This document shows, piece after piece, positions 48,964 through 60,452 of a stretch of DNA of 64,000 nucleotides (positions are counted from its first letter, which is position 1; each line of letters begins with the position of its first letter). The translations under genes and the position numbers were made by a program. The stretch comes from Pseudomethylobacillus aquaticus (GTDB taxonomy: Bacteria > Pseudomonadota > Gammaproteobacteria > Burkholderiales > Methylophilaceae), in assembly GCF_003730115.1 (NCBI RefSeq), contig NZ_RJVP01000007.1, forward strand, positions 62,001 to 126,000, written 5' to 3'. Below the pieces are notes generated by a model. The model was not told the origin of the DNA. It did not search any database and saw nothing but the letters and a program-made list of their open reading frames with translations.

Positions 48964-49770
48964 ATGCCATCCATCGCGCCCTATCTGCTGGTCATTGCGC
49001 TTTACCTGCTGATCGCCTTCGACTACTGGCGCCATGCGCGCCAGGCGCCCACTGCTGCCCGTATCCGCCTGCACAGCGTAGGCATCGCACTGGCGCTCAT
49101 GTTGCATGGCTGGCTGCTTTACCACACCTTGCTGGATGGCGGCCTCAATCTGGGCTTTGCCAACGCCTTGTCGGCTGTGGCCTGGTTGACGGTACTGATC
49201 TACTGGCTCAGTGATGTACGCCACACCATGAACAGCCTGCAAGCCTTTGTGCTGCCTGTGGCGGCGATCCTGGTACTGATCCAGTACTGCCTGCCGGAAA
49301 CCCATCTGCTGCCTTATGCAGGCCAGCCTTTATTCATGACGCATCTGGTCATCGCCTTGCTGGCCTACAGCTTGTTCACTTTTGCCGCCTTGCATGCTTT
49401 GCTGATGGCTGTCGCGGAACGTTCCTTGCACCAAAAGAGCACCCTGATCAAGCTGCCTGACTTCCCGCCGCTGATGGCGATGGAAACCCTGCTGTTCCGG
49501 GTGATCGCAATCGGCTTTCTGCTACTGACACTCACGCTGCTCAGTGGCGTCTTGTTCTCGGAAGCGTTGTTCCAGCAGCCAATGAAGCTCAATCACAAGA
49601 ACATCTTCACCCTGGCTTCCTGGTTGATCTTTGGTGGCTTGCTGCTAGGGCGTGCCAGTTACGGCTGGCGCGGTCGCATTGCGATCCGCTGGACCTTGAC
49701 CGGCTTCGTTATATTGCTACTGGCCTACGCGGGCAGCAAATTCGTGCTCGAGATCGTGCTCGGCAGATAA
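48964..49770 (+). CDS. YpjD/CcsA-type inner-membrane protein
   Basis: 268 residues with eight or so membrane segments and conserved histidines (LHGWLLYHTLL, MTHLVIALLAYSLFTFAALH, LNHKNIFTLASWLIFGGLLL) typical of the cytochrome c assembly (CcsA-like) family. Sits back to back with ffh as ypjD does in E. coli. A role in haem handling is assumed from the family but not proven. Confidence 0.9.
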   Translation: MPSIAPYLLVIALYLLIAFDYWRHARQAPTAARIRLHSVGIALALMLHGWLLYHTLLDGGLNLGFANALSAVAWLTVLIYWLSDVRHTMNSLQAFVLPVAAILVLIQYCLPETHLLPYAGQPLFMTHLVIALLAYSLFTFAALHALLMAVAERSLHQKSTLIKLPDFPPLMAMETLLFRVIAIGFLLLTLTLLSGVLFSEALFQQPMKLNHKNIFTLASWLIFGGLLLGRASYGWRGRIAIRWTLTGFVILLLAYAGSKFVLEIVLGR

Positions 49771-49816
49771 TCCCTGCGCTTCAGCCAGCACCTGAGCTGC
49801 TGCCCTGACCCAGGCT

Positions 49817-50485
49817 TCAAGCGTGACGCAGGCTGATGATGGGCCAGCCGTGCGCTTCAGCGTAAGCGCGCAGCGTGTCATCCGGATCCACCGCCACCGG
49901 CTGGGCCACCAGCTGCATCAGTGGCAGATCGTTGTGAGAGTCACTATAGAACCACACCGTTTCATAATCGGCCAGTGACTGGCCACGTGCACTCAGCCAT
50001 TCATTCAAACGCGTGATCTTGCCATGCTGGAAGCTGGGCGTGCCGGTGACGCCGCCCGTGAACTGACCGTCGATCTGTTCCGGCGTGGTGCCTATCAGCT
50101 GATCTATGCCATACGCTTTAGCGATAGGCGTGGTCACAAAGCTGTTGGTCGCGGTGATCACCAGCAACTCATCCCCCTGCGCTTTATGCTTGTCGACCAG
50201 CGCCTGCGCCAGATCCGTCATCATTGGACGCACTTTGCGTTCCATGTAGCGCGCATGCAGTTGCTCCAGCTCAGCGCGCGGGATCTCGCTCAGCGGCTTG
50301 AGCTGAAAATCCAGAAAAGCGTAGATATCCAGCTTGCCCTGCTTGTAGTCTTCGTAGAATTGCAGATTCCTGGCCAGATGCTGTTCACGGTCCAGATAGC
50401 CTTCTTCAATGAGGAATTGACCCCACTGAAAATCACTATCGCCAGCCAACAAGGTGTTATCAAGATCAAAAATAGCGAGACGCAA
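49817..50485 (-). CDS. HAD-IB family phosphatase (SerB-like)
   Basis: Start assigned to the TTG at 50485, giving (M)RLAIFDLDNTLLAGDSDFQW, with GGAG seven bases before it; 222 residues. The frame opens farther up (to 50530) but without a ribosome site. Motifs: Asp-x-Asp (FDLDNTLL), ITATNSFVTTPIAKA, YSDSHNDLPLM. Family members act on phosphoserine or other small phosphates; the substrate here is unknown. This is the class usually annotated as HAD-IB / TIGR01490. Confidence 0.87.
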   Translation of the reverse strand: MRLAIFDLDNTLLAGDSDFQWGQFLIEEGYLDREQHLARNLQFYEDYKQGKLDIYAFLDFQLKPLSEIPRAELEQLHARYMERKVRPMMTDLAQALVDKHKAQGDELLVITATNSFVTTPIAKAYGIDQLIGTTPEQIDGQFTGGVTGTPSFQHGKITRLNEWLSARGQSLADYETVWFYSDSHNDLPLMQLVAQPVAVDPDDTLRAYAEAHGWPIISLRHA

Positions 50486-50543
50486 AGCAAGACTCCAAAC
50501 AGGTTTAAGTGTCGCGCGGCTTATCACCACGCCATGAATGCCA

Positions 50544-51431
50544 TCAACGGATACCCGGCCACTTGATCGGCAGCACCAGCAACACCCCCACCACGATCAC
50601 GGCCAGTGCCAGATACTCGGTCGCATCGATGCTTTCGCCTGCCAGCCATACTCCCAGCCACATCGCCACCAGCGGATTGATGAACGCATAGCTGGTCGCT
50701 AATGCCGGACGCACTGTTTTCAGCAGGTAAAGATACGCGCTGTAGGCGACCAGCGAGCCGAGGATGATCAGGTAGATGATCGCAGCAACGGATGCCTGAC
50801 TGATCTGCCGCGGCCAGGACTCCCCCGCCACCAGACTCGCCAGCACCAGAACAAGTCCGCCACCCAGCATTTGGGCCGCACTGGCCATGGCCCCGGTGGG
50901 CATGGGCAACACCTTGCCCCACACTGAACCGAATGCCCAGCTGGCCGCCGCCAGGATCAGCACCAAGGCACCCACCGGGCTGGCCTGCAGGCTTTGCCCC
51001 ATGGTCAGGATCACCACCCCCAGCGTACCAACGGCGATGCCTGACCATTCACGCTTGTTCGGGGATTGCCCCCAACAGGCAGAGAACAGCGCCATCCATA
51101 ACGGCACGGTGGCGATAGTCAAGGCTGACACACCGGTACTTACCGTCTGCTCCGCATAGGCCACGGCACCGTTGCCAGCAGCCAGCAACAAGCCACCCAC
51201 TGCCGTGGCGCCCAGCCACTCGCGCCAGCCTGGCACTACCGCACCGCGCCAGCACAAGTACGCAAACAACAAGGCACCGGCGATCACGAAGCGCAGTGCG
51301 GCCATCATGAACGGCGGGAAACTGTCGATGGCGATACGCATCGCCAGAAAGGTCGAGCCCCAGATGAAGTACAGCGCTACCAGCGCCAGGACGATCAACA
51401 GCCGCTGGCTGGCTTTGCCATCAATACGCAC
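50544..51431 (-). CDS. EamA/DMT-family transporter (YedA-like)
   Basis: 295 residues from a GTG at 51431, ten membrane helices in two EamA repeats; LYFIWGSTFLAMRIAIDSFP is the typical first helix. Probably exports amino acids or other metabolites. Lies 10 bp after leuA on the same strand, so it may be co-transcribed. Confidence 0.88.
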   Translation of the reverse strand: MRIDGKASQRLLIVLALVALYFIWGSTFLAMRIAIDSFPPFMMAALRFVIAGALLFAYLCWRGAVVPGWREWLGATAVGGLLLAAGNGAVAYAEQTVSTGVSALTIATVPLWMALFSACWGQSPNKREWSGIAVGTLGVVILTMGQSLQASPVGALVLILAAASWAFGSVWGKVLPMPTGAMASAAQMLGGGLVLVLASLVAGESWPRQISQASVAAIIYLIILGSLVAYSAYLYLLKTVRPALATSYAFINPLVAMWLGVWLAGESIDATEYLALAVIVVGVLLVLPIKWPGIR

Positions 51432-51441
51432 AGGACATCGG

Positions 51442-52974
51442 CTACACCTGTGGGTGCGCGCGCTCGGCCTTGGAATGCAGCTTGTTCAGCCCATTCAAAT
51501 AAGCCTTGGCAGAGGCAATGACGATATCGGTATCCGCGCCCTGACCGTTGACGATACGGCCGCCACGCGACAGACGTACCGTTACCTCACCCTGTGCATC
51601 GGTGCCACTGGTGATGTTGTTGACCGAATACAGCAACAACTCGGCACCACTGGCTGCGATCTGCTCGATGGCCTTGAACGCGGCATCCACCGGACCACCG
51701 CCGTCGGCTTCGGCACGCTGCTCTTTGCCGCTGACCGAAACACTGACCACGGCATGTGGCACCTCGCCGGTCTGCGAACATACCTGCAAGTAAGCCAGTT
51801 TGTAGTATTCAGCCGCTTCATCGATGAACTCGTCGCTCATCAAGGCATGCAGATCTTCATCGAAGATCTCTGACTTTTTGTCAGCCAAATCCTTGAAGCG
51901 TGCAAACGCCGCATTGAGGGCTTCCTCACTATCCAGCTCGATGCCCAATTCCTTGAGACGGCTGCGGAAGGCGTTGCGGCCAGACAACTTGCCCAAGGTG
52001 AGCTTGTTGGCGCCCCAGCCCACGTCTTCGGCACGCATAATCTCGTAGGTTTCACGGTGCTTCAGCACGCCGTCCTGATGGATGCCGGATTCATGCGCAA
52101 AGGCATTAGCACCAACGACAGCTTTGTTAGGCTGCACCGGATAACCGGTGATGGTGGATACCAGACGCGAGGTTGGCACGATCTGCGTGGTGTCGATGGT
52201 AGTGTCGAGGTTGAACACATCACGGCGCGTCTTCACGGCCATGACGATCTCCTCCAGGCTGGCATTGCCCGCGCGCTCACCCAGACCATTGATGGTGCAT
52301 TCCACCTGGCGCGCACCGCCCATGACGGCTGCAAGCGAGTTGGCCACGGCCATGCCGAGGTCGTTATGACAGTGCGTGGACCACACCACCTTGTCGGCAT
52401 TCGGCACACGTGCAATCAATTGGGCCATGCGTTCGCCCCACAAGGCCGGGATGGAATAACCCACCGTGTCCGGCACGTTGATGGTCTTGGCACCGGCCTG
52501 GATCACAGCGTCGAACACGCGGGTCAGGAAATCCATATCGGAACGCACCGCATCCTCGGCGGAGAACTCGACATCCTCGGTATATTCAAGCGCCCACTTC
52601 ACCGCCTGCACGGCACGCTCGACCACTTGGTCTTCGGTCATGCGCAGCTTGTTTTCCATGTGGATCTTGCTGGTCGCGATAAAGGTGTGGATACGGCCCG
52701 ACTTGGCCGGACGTATGGCCTCGCCAGCACGGCGCACATCGTTCTCGCTGGCACGCGCCAGCGAGCATACGGTGGACTCCTTGATCACCGAAGCGATGGC
52801 GTGGATCGCCTCGAAATCGCCAGGGCTGGCCGCAGCAAAACCGGCCTCGATGACATTGACACCGAGCTTTTCCAGCTGGCGCGCAATGCGGAGTTTTTCT
52901 TCTTTGGTCATGGCCGCACCGGGGCTTTGTTCACCGTCGCGGAGGGTGGTATCAAAAATGATCAATTGGTTCAT
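51442..52974 (-). CDS. leuA: 2-isopropylmalate synthase
   Basis: 510 residues: [60 protein letters not shown] and [15 protein letters not shown], with a C-terminal leucine-feedback domain. First committed step of leucine synthesis. No leucine-rich leader peptide seen upstream. Confidence 0.98.
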   Translation of the reverse strand: MNQLIIFDTTLRDGEQSPGAAMTKEEKLRIARQLEKLGVNVIEAGFAAASPGDFEAIHAIASVIKESTVCSLARASENDVRRAGEAIRPAKSGRIHTFIATSKIHMENKLRMTEDQVVERAVQAVKWALEYTEDVEFSAEDAVRSDMDFLTRVFDAVIQAGAKTINVPDTVGYSIPALWGERMAQLIARVPNADKVVWSTHCHNDLGMAVANSLAAVMGGARQVECTINGLGERAGNASLEEIVMAVKTRRDVFNLDTTIDTTQIVPTSRLVSTITGYPVQPNKAVVGANAFAHESGIHQDGVLKHRETYEIMRAEDVGWGANKLTLGKLSGRNAFRSRLKELGIELDSEEALNAAFARFKDLADKKSEIFDEDLHALMSDEFIDEAAEYYKLAYLQVCSQTGEVPHAVVSVSVSGKEQRAEADGGGPVDAAFKAIEQIAASGAELLLYSVNNITSGTDAQGEVTVRLSRGGRIVNGQGADTDIVIASAKAYLNGLNKLHSKAERAHPQV

Positions 52975-53261
52975 GGCGAAATTCCGTCAGTCTGTTCAAT
53001 TCAGTCTCTGCGTCTGCTAGGCATGACGCGCTGGGGTACTACTCGGGAGTGGGGAGGATAGTCTGCGCGCTAGCGCAGCAGAGCCGAGCGCAGCAAAAAA
53101 GAGCGCAGCTGAGCCGAGCGCACAAGAGGCGCATGCAGCACCGCAGCCGGGAGATGGCTATGGCTGGAATCGGAAATCGTCATTTGGCTGAACAACATAG
53201 TGCTAAGAATATAGTGTTTTTCGGCCTGATTGGCAATATCAGGCCGCCTTGTATTTTTCTA
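52975..53261. other. gap upstream of leuA
   Basis: About 290 bp without a gene. It includes imperfect repeats of AGCCGAGCGCAGC around 53085-53125 and an inverted repeat CGGCCTGAT/ATCAGGCCG at 53222-53246 that could end the pssA transcript, though no clear T-tract follows on the minus strand. The leuA promoter must lie here but is not obvious. Confidence 0.45.
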
Positions 53262-54062
53262 TCAGGGCGATAGTGTCTGGTCGGACTTGACTTCCAGTTT
53301 GCGCTGCAGCCACAGCACGTAGCCTGAGCCCGCATAGAAGATGGACACCGCGAACAGCACCTCGGGCGGACTGTAGGAGATCAGCACGAAGGCCAGCACG
53401 ATCAGCAGCACCGCGATGAACGGCACGCTGCTACGCAAGTTGATGTCCTTGCCGCTGTAATAACGCAGGTCGCTGACCATGGACAAGCCAGCAAACACGG
53501 TGATGCCCCAGGCCAGCCATTTCATCTGGATCAGATCAAAGAACACAGCACGGCCGCTGACATCGTTCTCGAACGAGACCCACACCAGGCTGGCCAGCAA
53601 GGCCGCCGCCGCCGGGCTGGGCAAACCCTGAAAATAGCGCTTTTCACCGTCATCCAGCTTGGTATTGAAGCGCGCCAGCCGCAAGGCAGCGCAGGCGCAA
53701 TAGATAAAGGCCGCGATCCAGCCCAGCTTGCCCATAGGCTTGAGTGCCCACACATACAGCACCAGCGCGGGCGCCACACCGAACGACACCATGTCAGACA
53801 AGCTGTCGTATTCGGCACCGAAGGCGCTTTGGGTGTTGGTGAGCCGCGCCACACGGCCATCCAGGCCGTCCAGCACCATGGCGATGAGGATCGCCACGGC
53901 AGCGTGCTCGAAGCGCCCGTTCATGGCCTGCACAATGGCATAGAAACCGGCGAACAAGGCCGCCGTGGTGAACAGGTTGGGCAGCAGATAGATGCCGCGC
54001 TCGCGCAGGCTGGGCTGCCCTGCAACAGGTTTGCGACGTTGACGCGGAGTGGCTTCGGCCAT
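53262..54062 (-). CDS. pssA: CDP-diacylglycerol-serine O-phosphatidyltransferase
   Basis: 266 residues, a CDP-alcohol phosphotransferase with LDGLDGRVARLTNTQSAFGA and EYDSLSD (the DGxxAR-type motif and last Asp) and six to eight membrane helices. Makes phosphatidylserine. Located between leuA and tgt, as in other betaproteobacteria where pssA precedes leuA. Confidence 0.95.
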   Translation of the reverse strand: MAEATPRQRRKPVAGQPSLRERGIYLLPNLFTTAALFAGFYAIVQAMNGRFEHAAVAILIAMVLDGLDGRVARLTNTQSAFGAEYDSLSDMVSFGVAPALVLYVWALKPMGKLGWIAAFIYCACAALRLARFNTKLDDGEKRYFQGLPSPAAAALLASLVWVSFENDVSGRAVFFDLIQMKWLAWGITVFAGLSMVSDLRYYSGKDINLRSSVPFIAVLLIVLAFVLISYSPPEVLFAVSIFYAGSGYVLWLQRKLEVKSDQTLSP

Positions 54063-54137
54063 CGTGGAAGATTCCTCTTGAATTGCGCAGATTACAACAT
54101 GGCTGGAACACAGCGACCACAGCCATGGCTAGTATAG

Positions 54138-55361
<1,224 letters not shown>

Positions 55362-55463
55362 GCTTGTAAAGCATGGTCGCGTCCCCACTGTATGCTAGAA
55401 TTTTTGTTTTTGATTGCCGCGCTCTGCCGCGAACCGCATTGATTTTCTTAAGAAAGGTATCCC

Positions 55464-55784
55464 ATGCTGATTAGCACCGCTTACGCCAACACCGCTGCTG
55501 CCCCTGCGGCAGACTGGACCAGTTTTGTTCCTCTGGTCATCATCTTCGTGCTGTTCTGGTTCATGCTGATCCGTCCACAGATGAAGCAGGCCAAGGAGCA
55601 GCGCGCCATGATCGCGGCCCTGCAAAAGGGCGACGAAGTCGTGACCAGCAGCGGCATCCTGGGCAAAGTGGTCAAGGTGGGTGACAGCGTGGTCGATCTG
55701 GAAATCGCCACCGACACCATCATCCATGTACAAAAACCTAGCATCCAGACGCTGCTGCCCAAGGGCACCATCAAGGCGCTGTAA
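55464..55784 (+). CDS. yajC: preprotein translocase subunit YajC
   Basis: 106 residues: one membrane helix (SFVPLVIIFVLFWFMLIRPQ), then MKQAKEQRAMIAALQKGDEV and VTSSGILGKVVKV. Accessory of SecDF. AAGAAAGG precedes the ATG. A TAGAAT about 70 bp upstream may be the -10. Confidence 0.97.
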   Translation: MLISTAYANTAAAPAADWTSFVPLVIIFVLFWFMLIRPQMKQAKEQRAMIAALQKGDEVVTSSGILGKVVKVGDSVVDLEIATDTIIHVQKPSIQTLLPKGTIKAL

Positions 55785-55845
55785 TGCAACTCTGGCCGCA
55801 CGCCCCTAGCATGCGGCCTCTCTTTCACCTTTCACGAGCCAGGCC

Positions 55846-57675
55846 ATGAATCGCTATCCACTCTGGAAATACCTGCTAGTGCTGACCGCACTGGTACTCG
55901 GTGTGCTCTACTCCGTCCCTAACCTGTTTGGTGAAGCGCCTGCCGTACAAGTCAGCACCTCCAAAAACAACATCAGCCTGGATGCCGCGCTGATGGGGCA
56001 GGTGGAATCCACGCTGAAGCAAGCGAACATCGAATTCGACAATCTGTTCCTGGATGCCAATGGTGTGAAGGTGCGTTTCGACACACCAGAAACCCAGATC
56101 AAAGCCAAGGACGCCTTGCAAGCAGCGCTAGGCAACGATTATGTGATCGCACTGAACCTGGTGTCACGCTCGCCCAGCTGGCTCAGCAAACTGGGTGCGC
56201 TGCCCATGTACCTGGGTCTGGATCTGCGCGGCGGTGTGCATTTCCTGCTGGAAGTGAATATGCAGGCCGCGCTCACCCAAGCGGCGGAGCGCTATGCTGG
56301 TGATTTCCGCAGTGCCTTGCGCAAAGCGCGCATCAACTACAGCGGCATCAACCGTGAAGGCCAAACTGTCCAGATCCGCTTCCGCGACAGTGCAGAACTG
56401 GACAAGGCAAAAAAGATCATCAACCGCGATTACCCTGACCTGACCGTCAAGGAACAGGATAGCGGCAACGAAAAGATCCTGATCGCTTCCCTGAGCCTGG
56501 CATCACAAAAGCAGATCCAGGAATTCGCCCTCAAGCAGAACATCCAGACCCTGCACAACCGTATCAATGAACTGGGCGTAGCCGAACCCATCATCCAGCA
56601 GCAAGGGCTGGAACGCATCGTGGTGCAATTGCCTGGCGTGCAGGACACCGCCAAAGCCAAGGAGATCCTGGGGCGCACCGCTACGCTGGAGATCCGCATG
56701 GTGGATGAGGAAAAAACCGACCCGGTGACGCTGGAAAACGCCGCCAAGGGTCAGGTTCCGTTCGGTACCGAGTTCTTCAAACAGCGTAGCGGGGAACCCA
56801 TCCTGATCAAAAAGAGCGTGGTGCTGACCGGTGACTACATCACCGACGCCGGCCCCGGTCTGGATCAGCAATCCGGTCAATCCGTGGTACACGTCTCGCT
56901 GGACAGCCGTGGTGCGGGCATCTTCAAGCAGGTCACGCGTGAGAACGTAGGCAAGCGCATGGCCATCCTGATCGTGGAAAAAGGCCAGGCTGAAGTGATC
57001 ACCGCGCCGGTGATCCAGGAAGAGATCGGCGGTGGACGCGTGCAGATCTCCGGCATGGCCAATATCCGCGAAGCCACCGATGTGGCACTGCTGCTGCGCG
57101 CCGGCTCGTTGGCTGCGCCTATGGACATCATCGAAGAGCGTACCGTAGGCCCAAGCATGGGTGAAGCCAACATCGAGCGTGGTCGCCATTCCGTGCTGTG
57201 GGGCTTTGCTGCCATCGCCATCTTCATGATCGCCTATTACATGCTGTTCGGTACGGTATCGGTGCTGGCGCTGGGCATCAACCTGCTGTTGCTGGTCGCC
57301 CTGCTGTCCCTGCTGCAGGCCACCCTGACACTGCCCGGTATCGCCGCGATCGCACTGACACTGGGCATGGCCATCGACGCCAACGTGCTCATCAACGAAC
57401 GCATCCGCGAAGAACTGGCGAATGGCAACACGCCGCAAGCTGCCATCAAGGCAGGTTACGACCGTGCTTTTGATACCATTCTGGACTCCAACGTGACCAC
57501 CATGATCGCAGGCCTGGCCCTGTTCATGTTCGGCACTGGCCCGGTCAAGGGCTTTGCCGTGGTACACGTACTGGGCATCCTCACCTCGATGTTCAGTGCC
57601 GTGGTCGTGTCGCGTGCCGCCGTCAACCTGATCTACGGCTACCGCCGCAAGGTCAATAAACTTTCCATCGGCTGA
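55846..57675 (+). CDS. secD: protein translocase subunit SecD
   Basis: 609 residues: N-terminal helix, periplasmic domains with LGLDLRGGVHFLLEVNMQAA and VQLPGVQDTAKAKEILGRTA, then five C-terminal helices with GMAIDANVLINERIREEL and FGTGPVKGFAV. Uses proton motive force to pull exported proteins. Next to secF. Confidence 0.99.
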   Translation: MNRYPLWKYLLVLTALVLGVLYSVPNLFGEAPAVQVSTSKNNISLDAALMGQVESTLKQANIEFDNLFLDANGVKVRFDTPETQIKAKDALQAALGNDYVIALNLVSRSPSWLSKLGALPMYLGLDLRGGVHFLLEVNMQAALTQAAERYAGDFRSALRKARINYSGINREGQTVQIRFRDSAELDKAKKIINRDYPDLTVKEQDSGNEKILIASLSLASQKQIQEFALKQNIQTLHNRINELGVAEPIIQQQGLERIVVQLPGVQDTAKAKEILGRTATLEIRMVDEEKTDPVTLENAAKGQVPFGTEFFKQRSGEPILIKKSVVLTGDYITDAGPGLDQQSGQSVVHVSLDSRGAGIFKQVTRENVGKRMAILIVEKGQAEVITAPVIQEEIGGGRVQISGMANIREATDVALLLRAGSLAAPMDIIEERTVGPSMGEANIERGRHSVLWGFAAIAIFMIAYYMLFGTVSVLALGINLLLLVALLSLLQATLTLPGIAAIALTLGMAIDANVLINERIREELANGNTPQAAIKAGYDRAFDTILDSNVTTMIAGLALFMFGTGPVKGFAVVHVLGILTSMFSAVVVSRAAVNLIYGYRRKVNKLSIG

Positions 57676-57704
57676 TCGCCGCCCCCACCTCTAGAGCAGA
57701 CATC

Positions 57705-58640
57705 ATGGAATTTTTCAGAATCAAAAAAGACATCCCGTTCATGAGCTACGGGCGTCTGACGACAGCGATCTCGCTGATCACCTTCATCCTGGCCGTGTTG
57801 TTCCTGGCGACCCGCGGCCTGCATCTGGGCGTGGACTTCACGGGCGGCACCATGATGGAAGTGAGCTATCCGCAAGCCGCTGACATCGGCAAGATCCGCG
57901 GCGCCATCGACCAGCTGGGCCTGGGTGAAGTCACTGTGCAGAACTTCGGCTCCAGCCGCGATGTGCTGATACGTCTGCCCGTCAAAGCAGGCTTGAGCAG
58001 TGCACAATTGTCCGAGCAGGTGTTGACGGCGCTCAAACAGGCCGACAGCAGCGTGACCATGAGCCGCGTGGAGTTCGTCGGGCCACAGGTAGGTAAAGAG
58101 TTGTTCGAGAACGGCGCGCTGGCACTGTTGCTGGTTGCCGTCGGCATCATGCTGTACCTGGCCATGCGCTTCGAATGGCGCTTTGCCGTCGCGGCCATCA
58201 TCGCCAACATGCATGACGTGGTCATCATCCTGGGCTTCTTCGCGTTCTTCCAGTGGGAGTTCAATCTGACCGTGCTGGCGGCGGTACTGGCGGTACTGGG
58301 TTACTCGGTGAACGAGTCGGTGGTGGTGTTCGACCGTGTACGCGAAAACTTCCGCAAGATGCGCAAGGCTGCGGTCACCACCGTGATCGACAATGCCATC
58401 ACCCGCACTATGTCGCGTACCATCATCACCCACTTTTCCACCCAGCTGATGGTGTTGTCCATGCTGCTGTTCGGTGGCGAAGTGCTGCATAACTTCTCGC
58501 TGGCACTCACTATCGGCATCCTGTTCGGCATCTATTCCTCGGTGCTGGTCGCCTGCCCGGTGGCCATGTACCTGGGCGTATCGCGCGAGAACCTGATCAC
58601 CGGTGCAGAGAAAAAACCTCAGGAAGACCCACTGCCCTGA
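57705..58640 (+). CDS. secF: protein translocase subunit SecF
   Basis: 311 residues: VDFTGGTMMEVSYPQAADIG, GYSVNESVVVFDRVRENFRK, NAITRTMSRTIITHFSTQL. Partner of SecD, 29 bp downstream. Confidence 0.99.
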   Translation: MEFFRIKKDIPFMSYGRLTTAISLITFILAVLFLATRGLHLGVDFTGGTMMEVSYPQAADIGKIRGAIDQLGLGEVTVQNFGSSRDVLIRLPVKAGLSSAQLSEQVLTALKQADSSVTMSRVEFVGPQVGKELFENGALALLLVAVGIMLYLAMRFEWRFAVAAIIANMHDVVIILGFFAFFQWEFNLTVLAAVLAVLGYSVNESVVVFDRVRENFRKMRKAAVTTVIDNAITRTMSRTIITHFSTQLMVLSMLLFGGEVLHNFSLALTIGILFGIYSSVLVACPVAMYLGVSRENLITGAEKKPQEDPLP

Positions 58641-58650
58641 ACCCGCGTCA

Positions 58651-58671
58651 GCCGCCCGGCACACGGGCGGC
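58651..58671 (+). terminator. GC-rich hairpin after secF
   Basis: GCCGCCCG and CGGGCGGC, 5-base loop, 10 bp after the secF stop. The following TTGACAG has no T-run, so it is a weak or Rho-assisted terminator at best. Confidence 0.5.
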
Positions 58672-58730
58672 TTGACAGCTAGCCCCGCTCCGCAGAAACT
58701 GGAGCCCTTTAGTACTCACGTCAGTCAGCC

Positions 58731-59993
58731 TTGGACGAAATCCCCTTAAGCTGGCAGCTCGGTGCTCTCGCCGTGCTGCTGTTGATCTCCGCCTTTTTTT
58801 CCATCGCCGAAACCAGCCTGATGTCGCTCAACCGCTATCGGTTGCGTCATCTCGCCAGCAACGGTCATCGCGGCGCGCGCCTGGCCAGTGTGTTGCTGGC
58901 CAAAACCGACAAGCTGCTGGGTGTGATCCTGCTAGGCAACAACTTTGCCAATGCGGCCTCTGCAACGCTGGTCGCGCTGATCACGGTCGAACTGTTCGGC
59001 GAAGGCGAGTGGGTGGTGATGCTGGGCACCCTCACCGTCACCTTCTTCATTCTGGTGTTCAGCGAGATCTCCCCCAAGATCATCGCGGCGGCCTATGCCG
59101 AAAAACTGGCATTCGGCTGCAGCTATGTGCTCTACCCGCTGCTCAAGGTGGCTTACCCGGCGGTCTGGTTCGTCAACCTGTTCGTGAACGCTCTGCTGCG
59201 CCTGCTCGGCATCAAGATCAACTTCGCTGAGACCTCGCATGCCATCACCATGGAGGAGCTGCGCAGCATCGTCAGCGACGCCGGCAGCTACATCCCCAAG
59301 AAACACCGCACCATTCTGCTGAATCTGTTCGATCTGGAAAAAGCCAGCGTGGATGACGTGATGACCGCGCACACGCAGATCGAGAGCATCGATTTCGACG
59401 CCCCCATCGACGACATCCTGCAGCAGATCTCCAGCAGCCACCACACCCGCCTGCCGGTACGTCAGGGCCCGAATGAAGACATCATCGGCATCCTGCATCT
59501 GCGCAAGGTGATGAATCAGATGCGTGATGCCGGCACGCTGGATATGGAGGCGTTGCGCGAGATCCTCGCGCCACCCTACTTCATCCCCAGTGGCACCGCC
59601 TTGTACACGCAGATCCAGCAATTCCAGGAACACCAGCAACGCATCGCGCTGGTGGTGGACGAATATGGCGAACTGAAAGGCCTGGTCACACTCGAAGACA
59701 TACTGGAAGAAGTAATCGGTGACTTCACCACCCAGTCACCGATGCGCAGCAGCAAGTACCATCAGGAAGAAGACGGCAGCTGGCTGGTAGATGGCAGCAG
59801 CAGCCTGCGCGACCTGAACAAAAAGCTGCATCTGCAATTGCCACTGGAAGGGCCACGTACGCTGAACGGTTTGATACTGGAACATTTCGAGGACATCCCC
59901 GAACCCGGCACCAGTTTCCGCATCGCCAAGCATCGCTTTGAAGTGATCCAGGTGCAAGACCGTATCGTCAAAAGTGTGCGCATCCACCCCTGA
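58731..59993 (+). CDS. CNNM/CorC-type transport or hemolysin-family protein
   Basis: 420 residues from a TTG at 58731 (MDEIPLSWQLGALAVLLLIS); no better start is seen. An N-terminal CNNM (DUF21) membrane domain with FFSIAETSLMSLNRYRLRHL, two CBS domains (MTAHTQIESIDFDAPIDDIL; LVVDEYGELKGLVTLEDILE) and a C-terminal CorC_HlyC domain. Members are linked to Mg2+/Co2+ efflux; older annotation calls them hemolysins. Confidence 0.9.
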   Translation: MDEIPLSWQLGALAVLLLISAFFSIAETSLMSLNRYRLRHLASNGHRGARLASVLLAKTDKLLGVILLGNNFANAASATLVALITVELFGEGEWVVMLGTLTVTFFILVFSEISPKIIAAAYAEKLAFGCSYVLYPLLKVAYPAVWFVNLFVNALLRLLGIKINFAETSHAITMEELRSIVSDAGSYIPKKHRTILLNLFDLEKASVDDVMTAHTQIESIDFDAPIDDILQQISSSHHTRLPVRQGPNEDIIGILHLRKVMNQMRDAGTLDMEALREILAPPYFIPSGTALYTQIQQFQEHQQRIALVVDEYGELKGLVTLEDILEEVIGDFTTQSPMRSSKYHQEEDGSWLVDGSSSLRDLNKKLHLQLPLEGPRTLNGLILEHFEDIPEPGTSFRIAKHRFEVIQVQDRIVKSVRIHP

Positions 59994-60127
59994 GGCCCAG
60001 CCTGGCGAGCGGCGTATCTGCTGCTGACGGGATGTCTGCGGGCGCTAGTCAACATCAGCAGAATTAAACTGCATACGCATGCCTGATTCAGGCTTGAAAA
60101 TTTCTCGATTCGGCTCAAAATACAGAC

Positions 60128-60433
60128 ATGGCAAGCACCAAACATCAAGACAGCAATCTCGCCGAACTGGCAAAAACCAAACCGCCAGCACTATACAACG
60201 TCATGCTGCTGAACGACGACTACACGCCGATGGAGTTCGTGGTCGAGGTGATACAGCGCTTTTTCGGAAAAAGCCGCGAACAAGCAACGCAAATCATGCT
60301 CAAAGTACATACCGAGGGCATGGGCGTATGCGGTGTCTATCCACATGGCATCGCTGAAACGAAAACGAATCAGGTTCTGACGCATGCACGTGAGCATCAG
60401 CACCCCCTGCAATGTACGATGGAAGAAGCTTGA
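60128..60433 (+). CDS. clpS: ATP-dependent Clp protease adaptor ClpS
   Basis: 101 residues: [47 protein letters not shown]. Delivers N-end-rule substrates to ClpA, which follows 19 bp downstream. Confidence 0.98.
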   Translation: MASTKHQDSNLAELAKTKPPALYNVMLLNDDYTPMEFVVEVIQRFFGKSREQATQIMLKVHTEGMGVCGVYPHGIAETKTNQVLTHAREHQHPLQCTMEEA

Positions 60434-60452
60434 AGAAAGTCGAGGCAGTTGA

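Noticed and set aside
53085-53125. Short imperfect tandem repeats AGCCGAGCGCAGC upstream of leuA
   Set aside because: Only two to three imperfect copies with no structure or spacing that suggests a regulatory array.
56503-57567. 354-codon ORF antisense to secD
   Set aside because: Same strand-shadow effect; secD itself is unmistakable.
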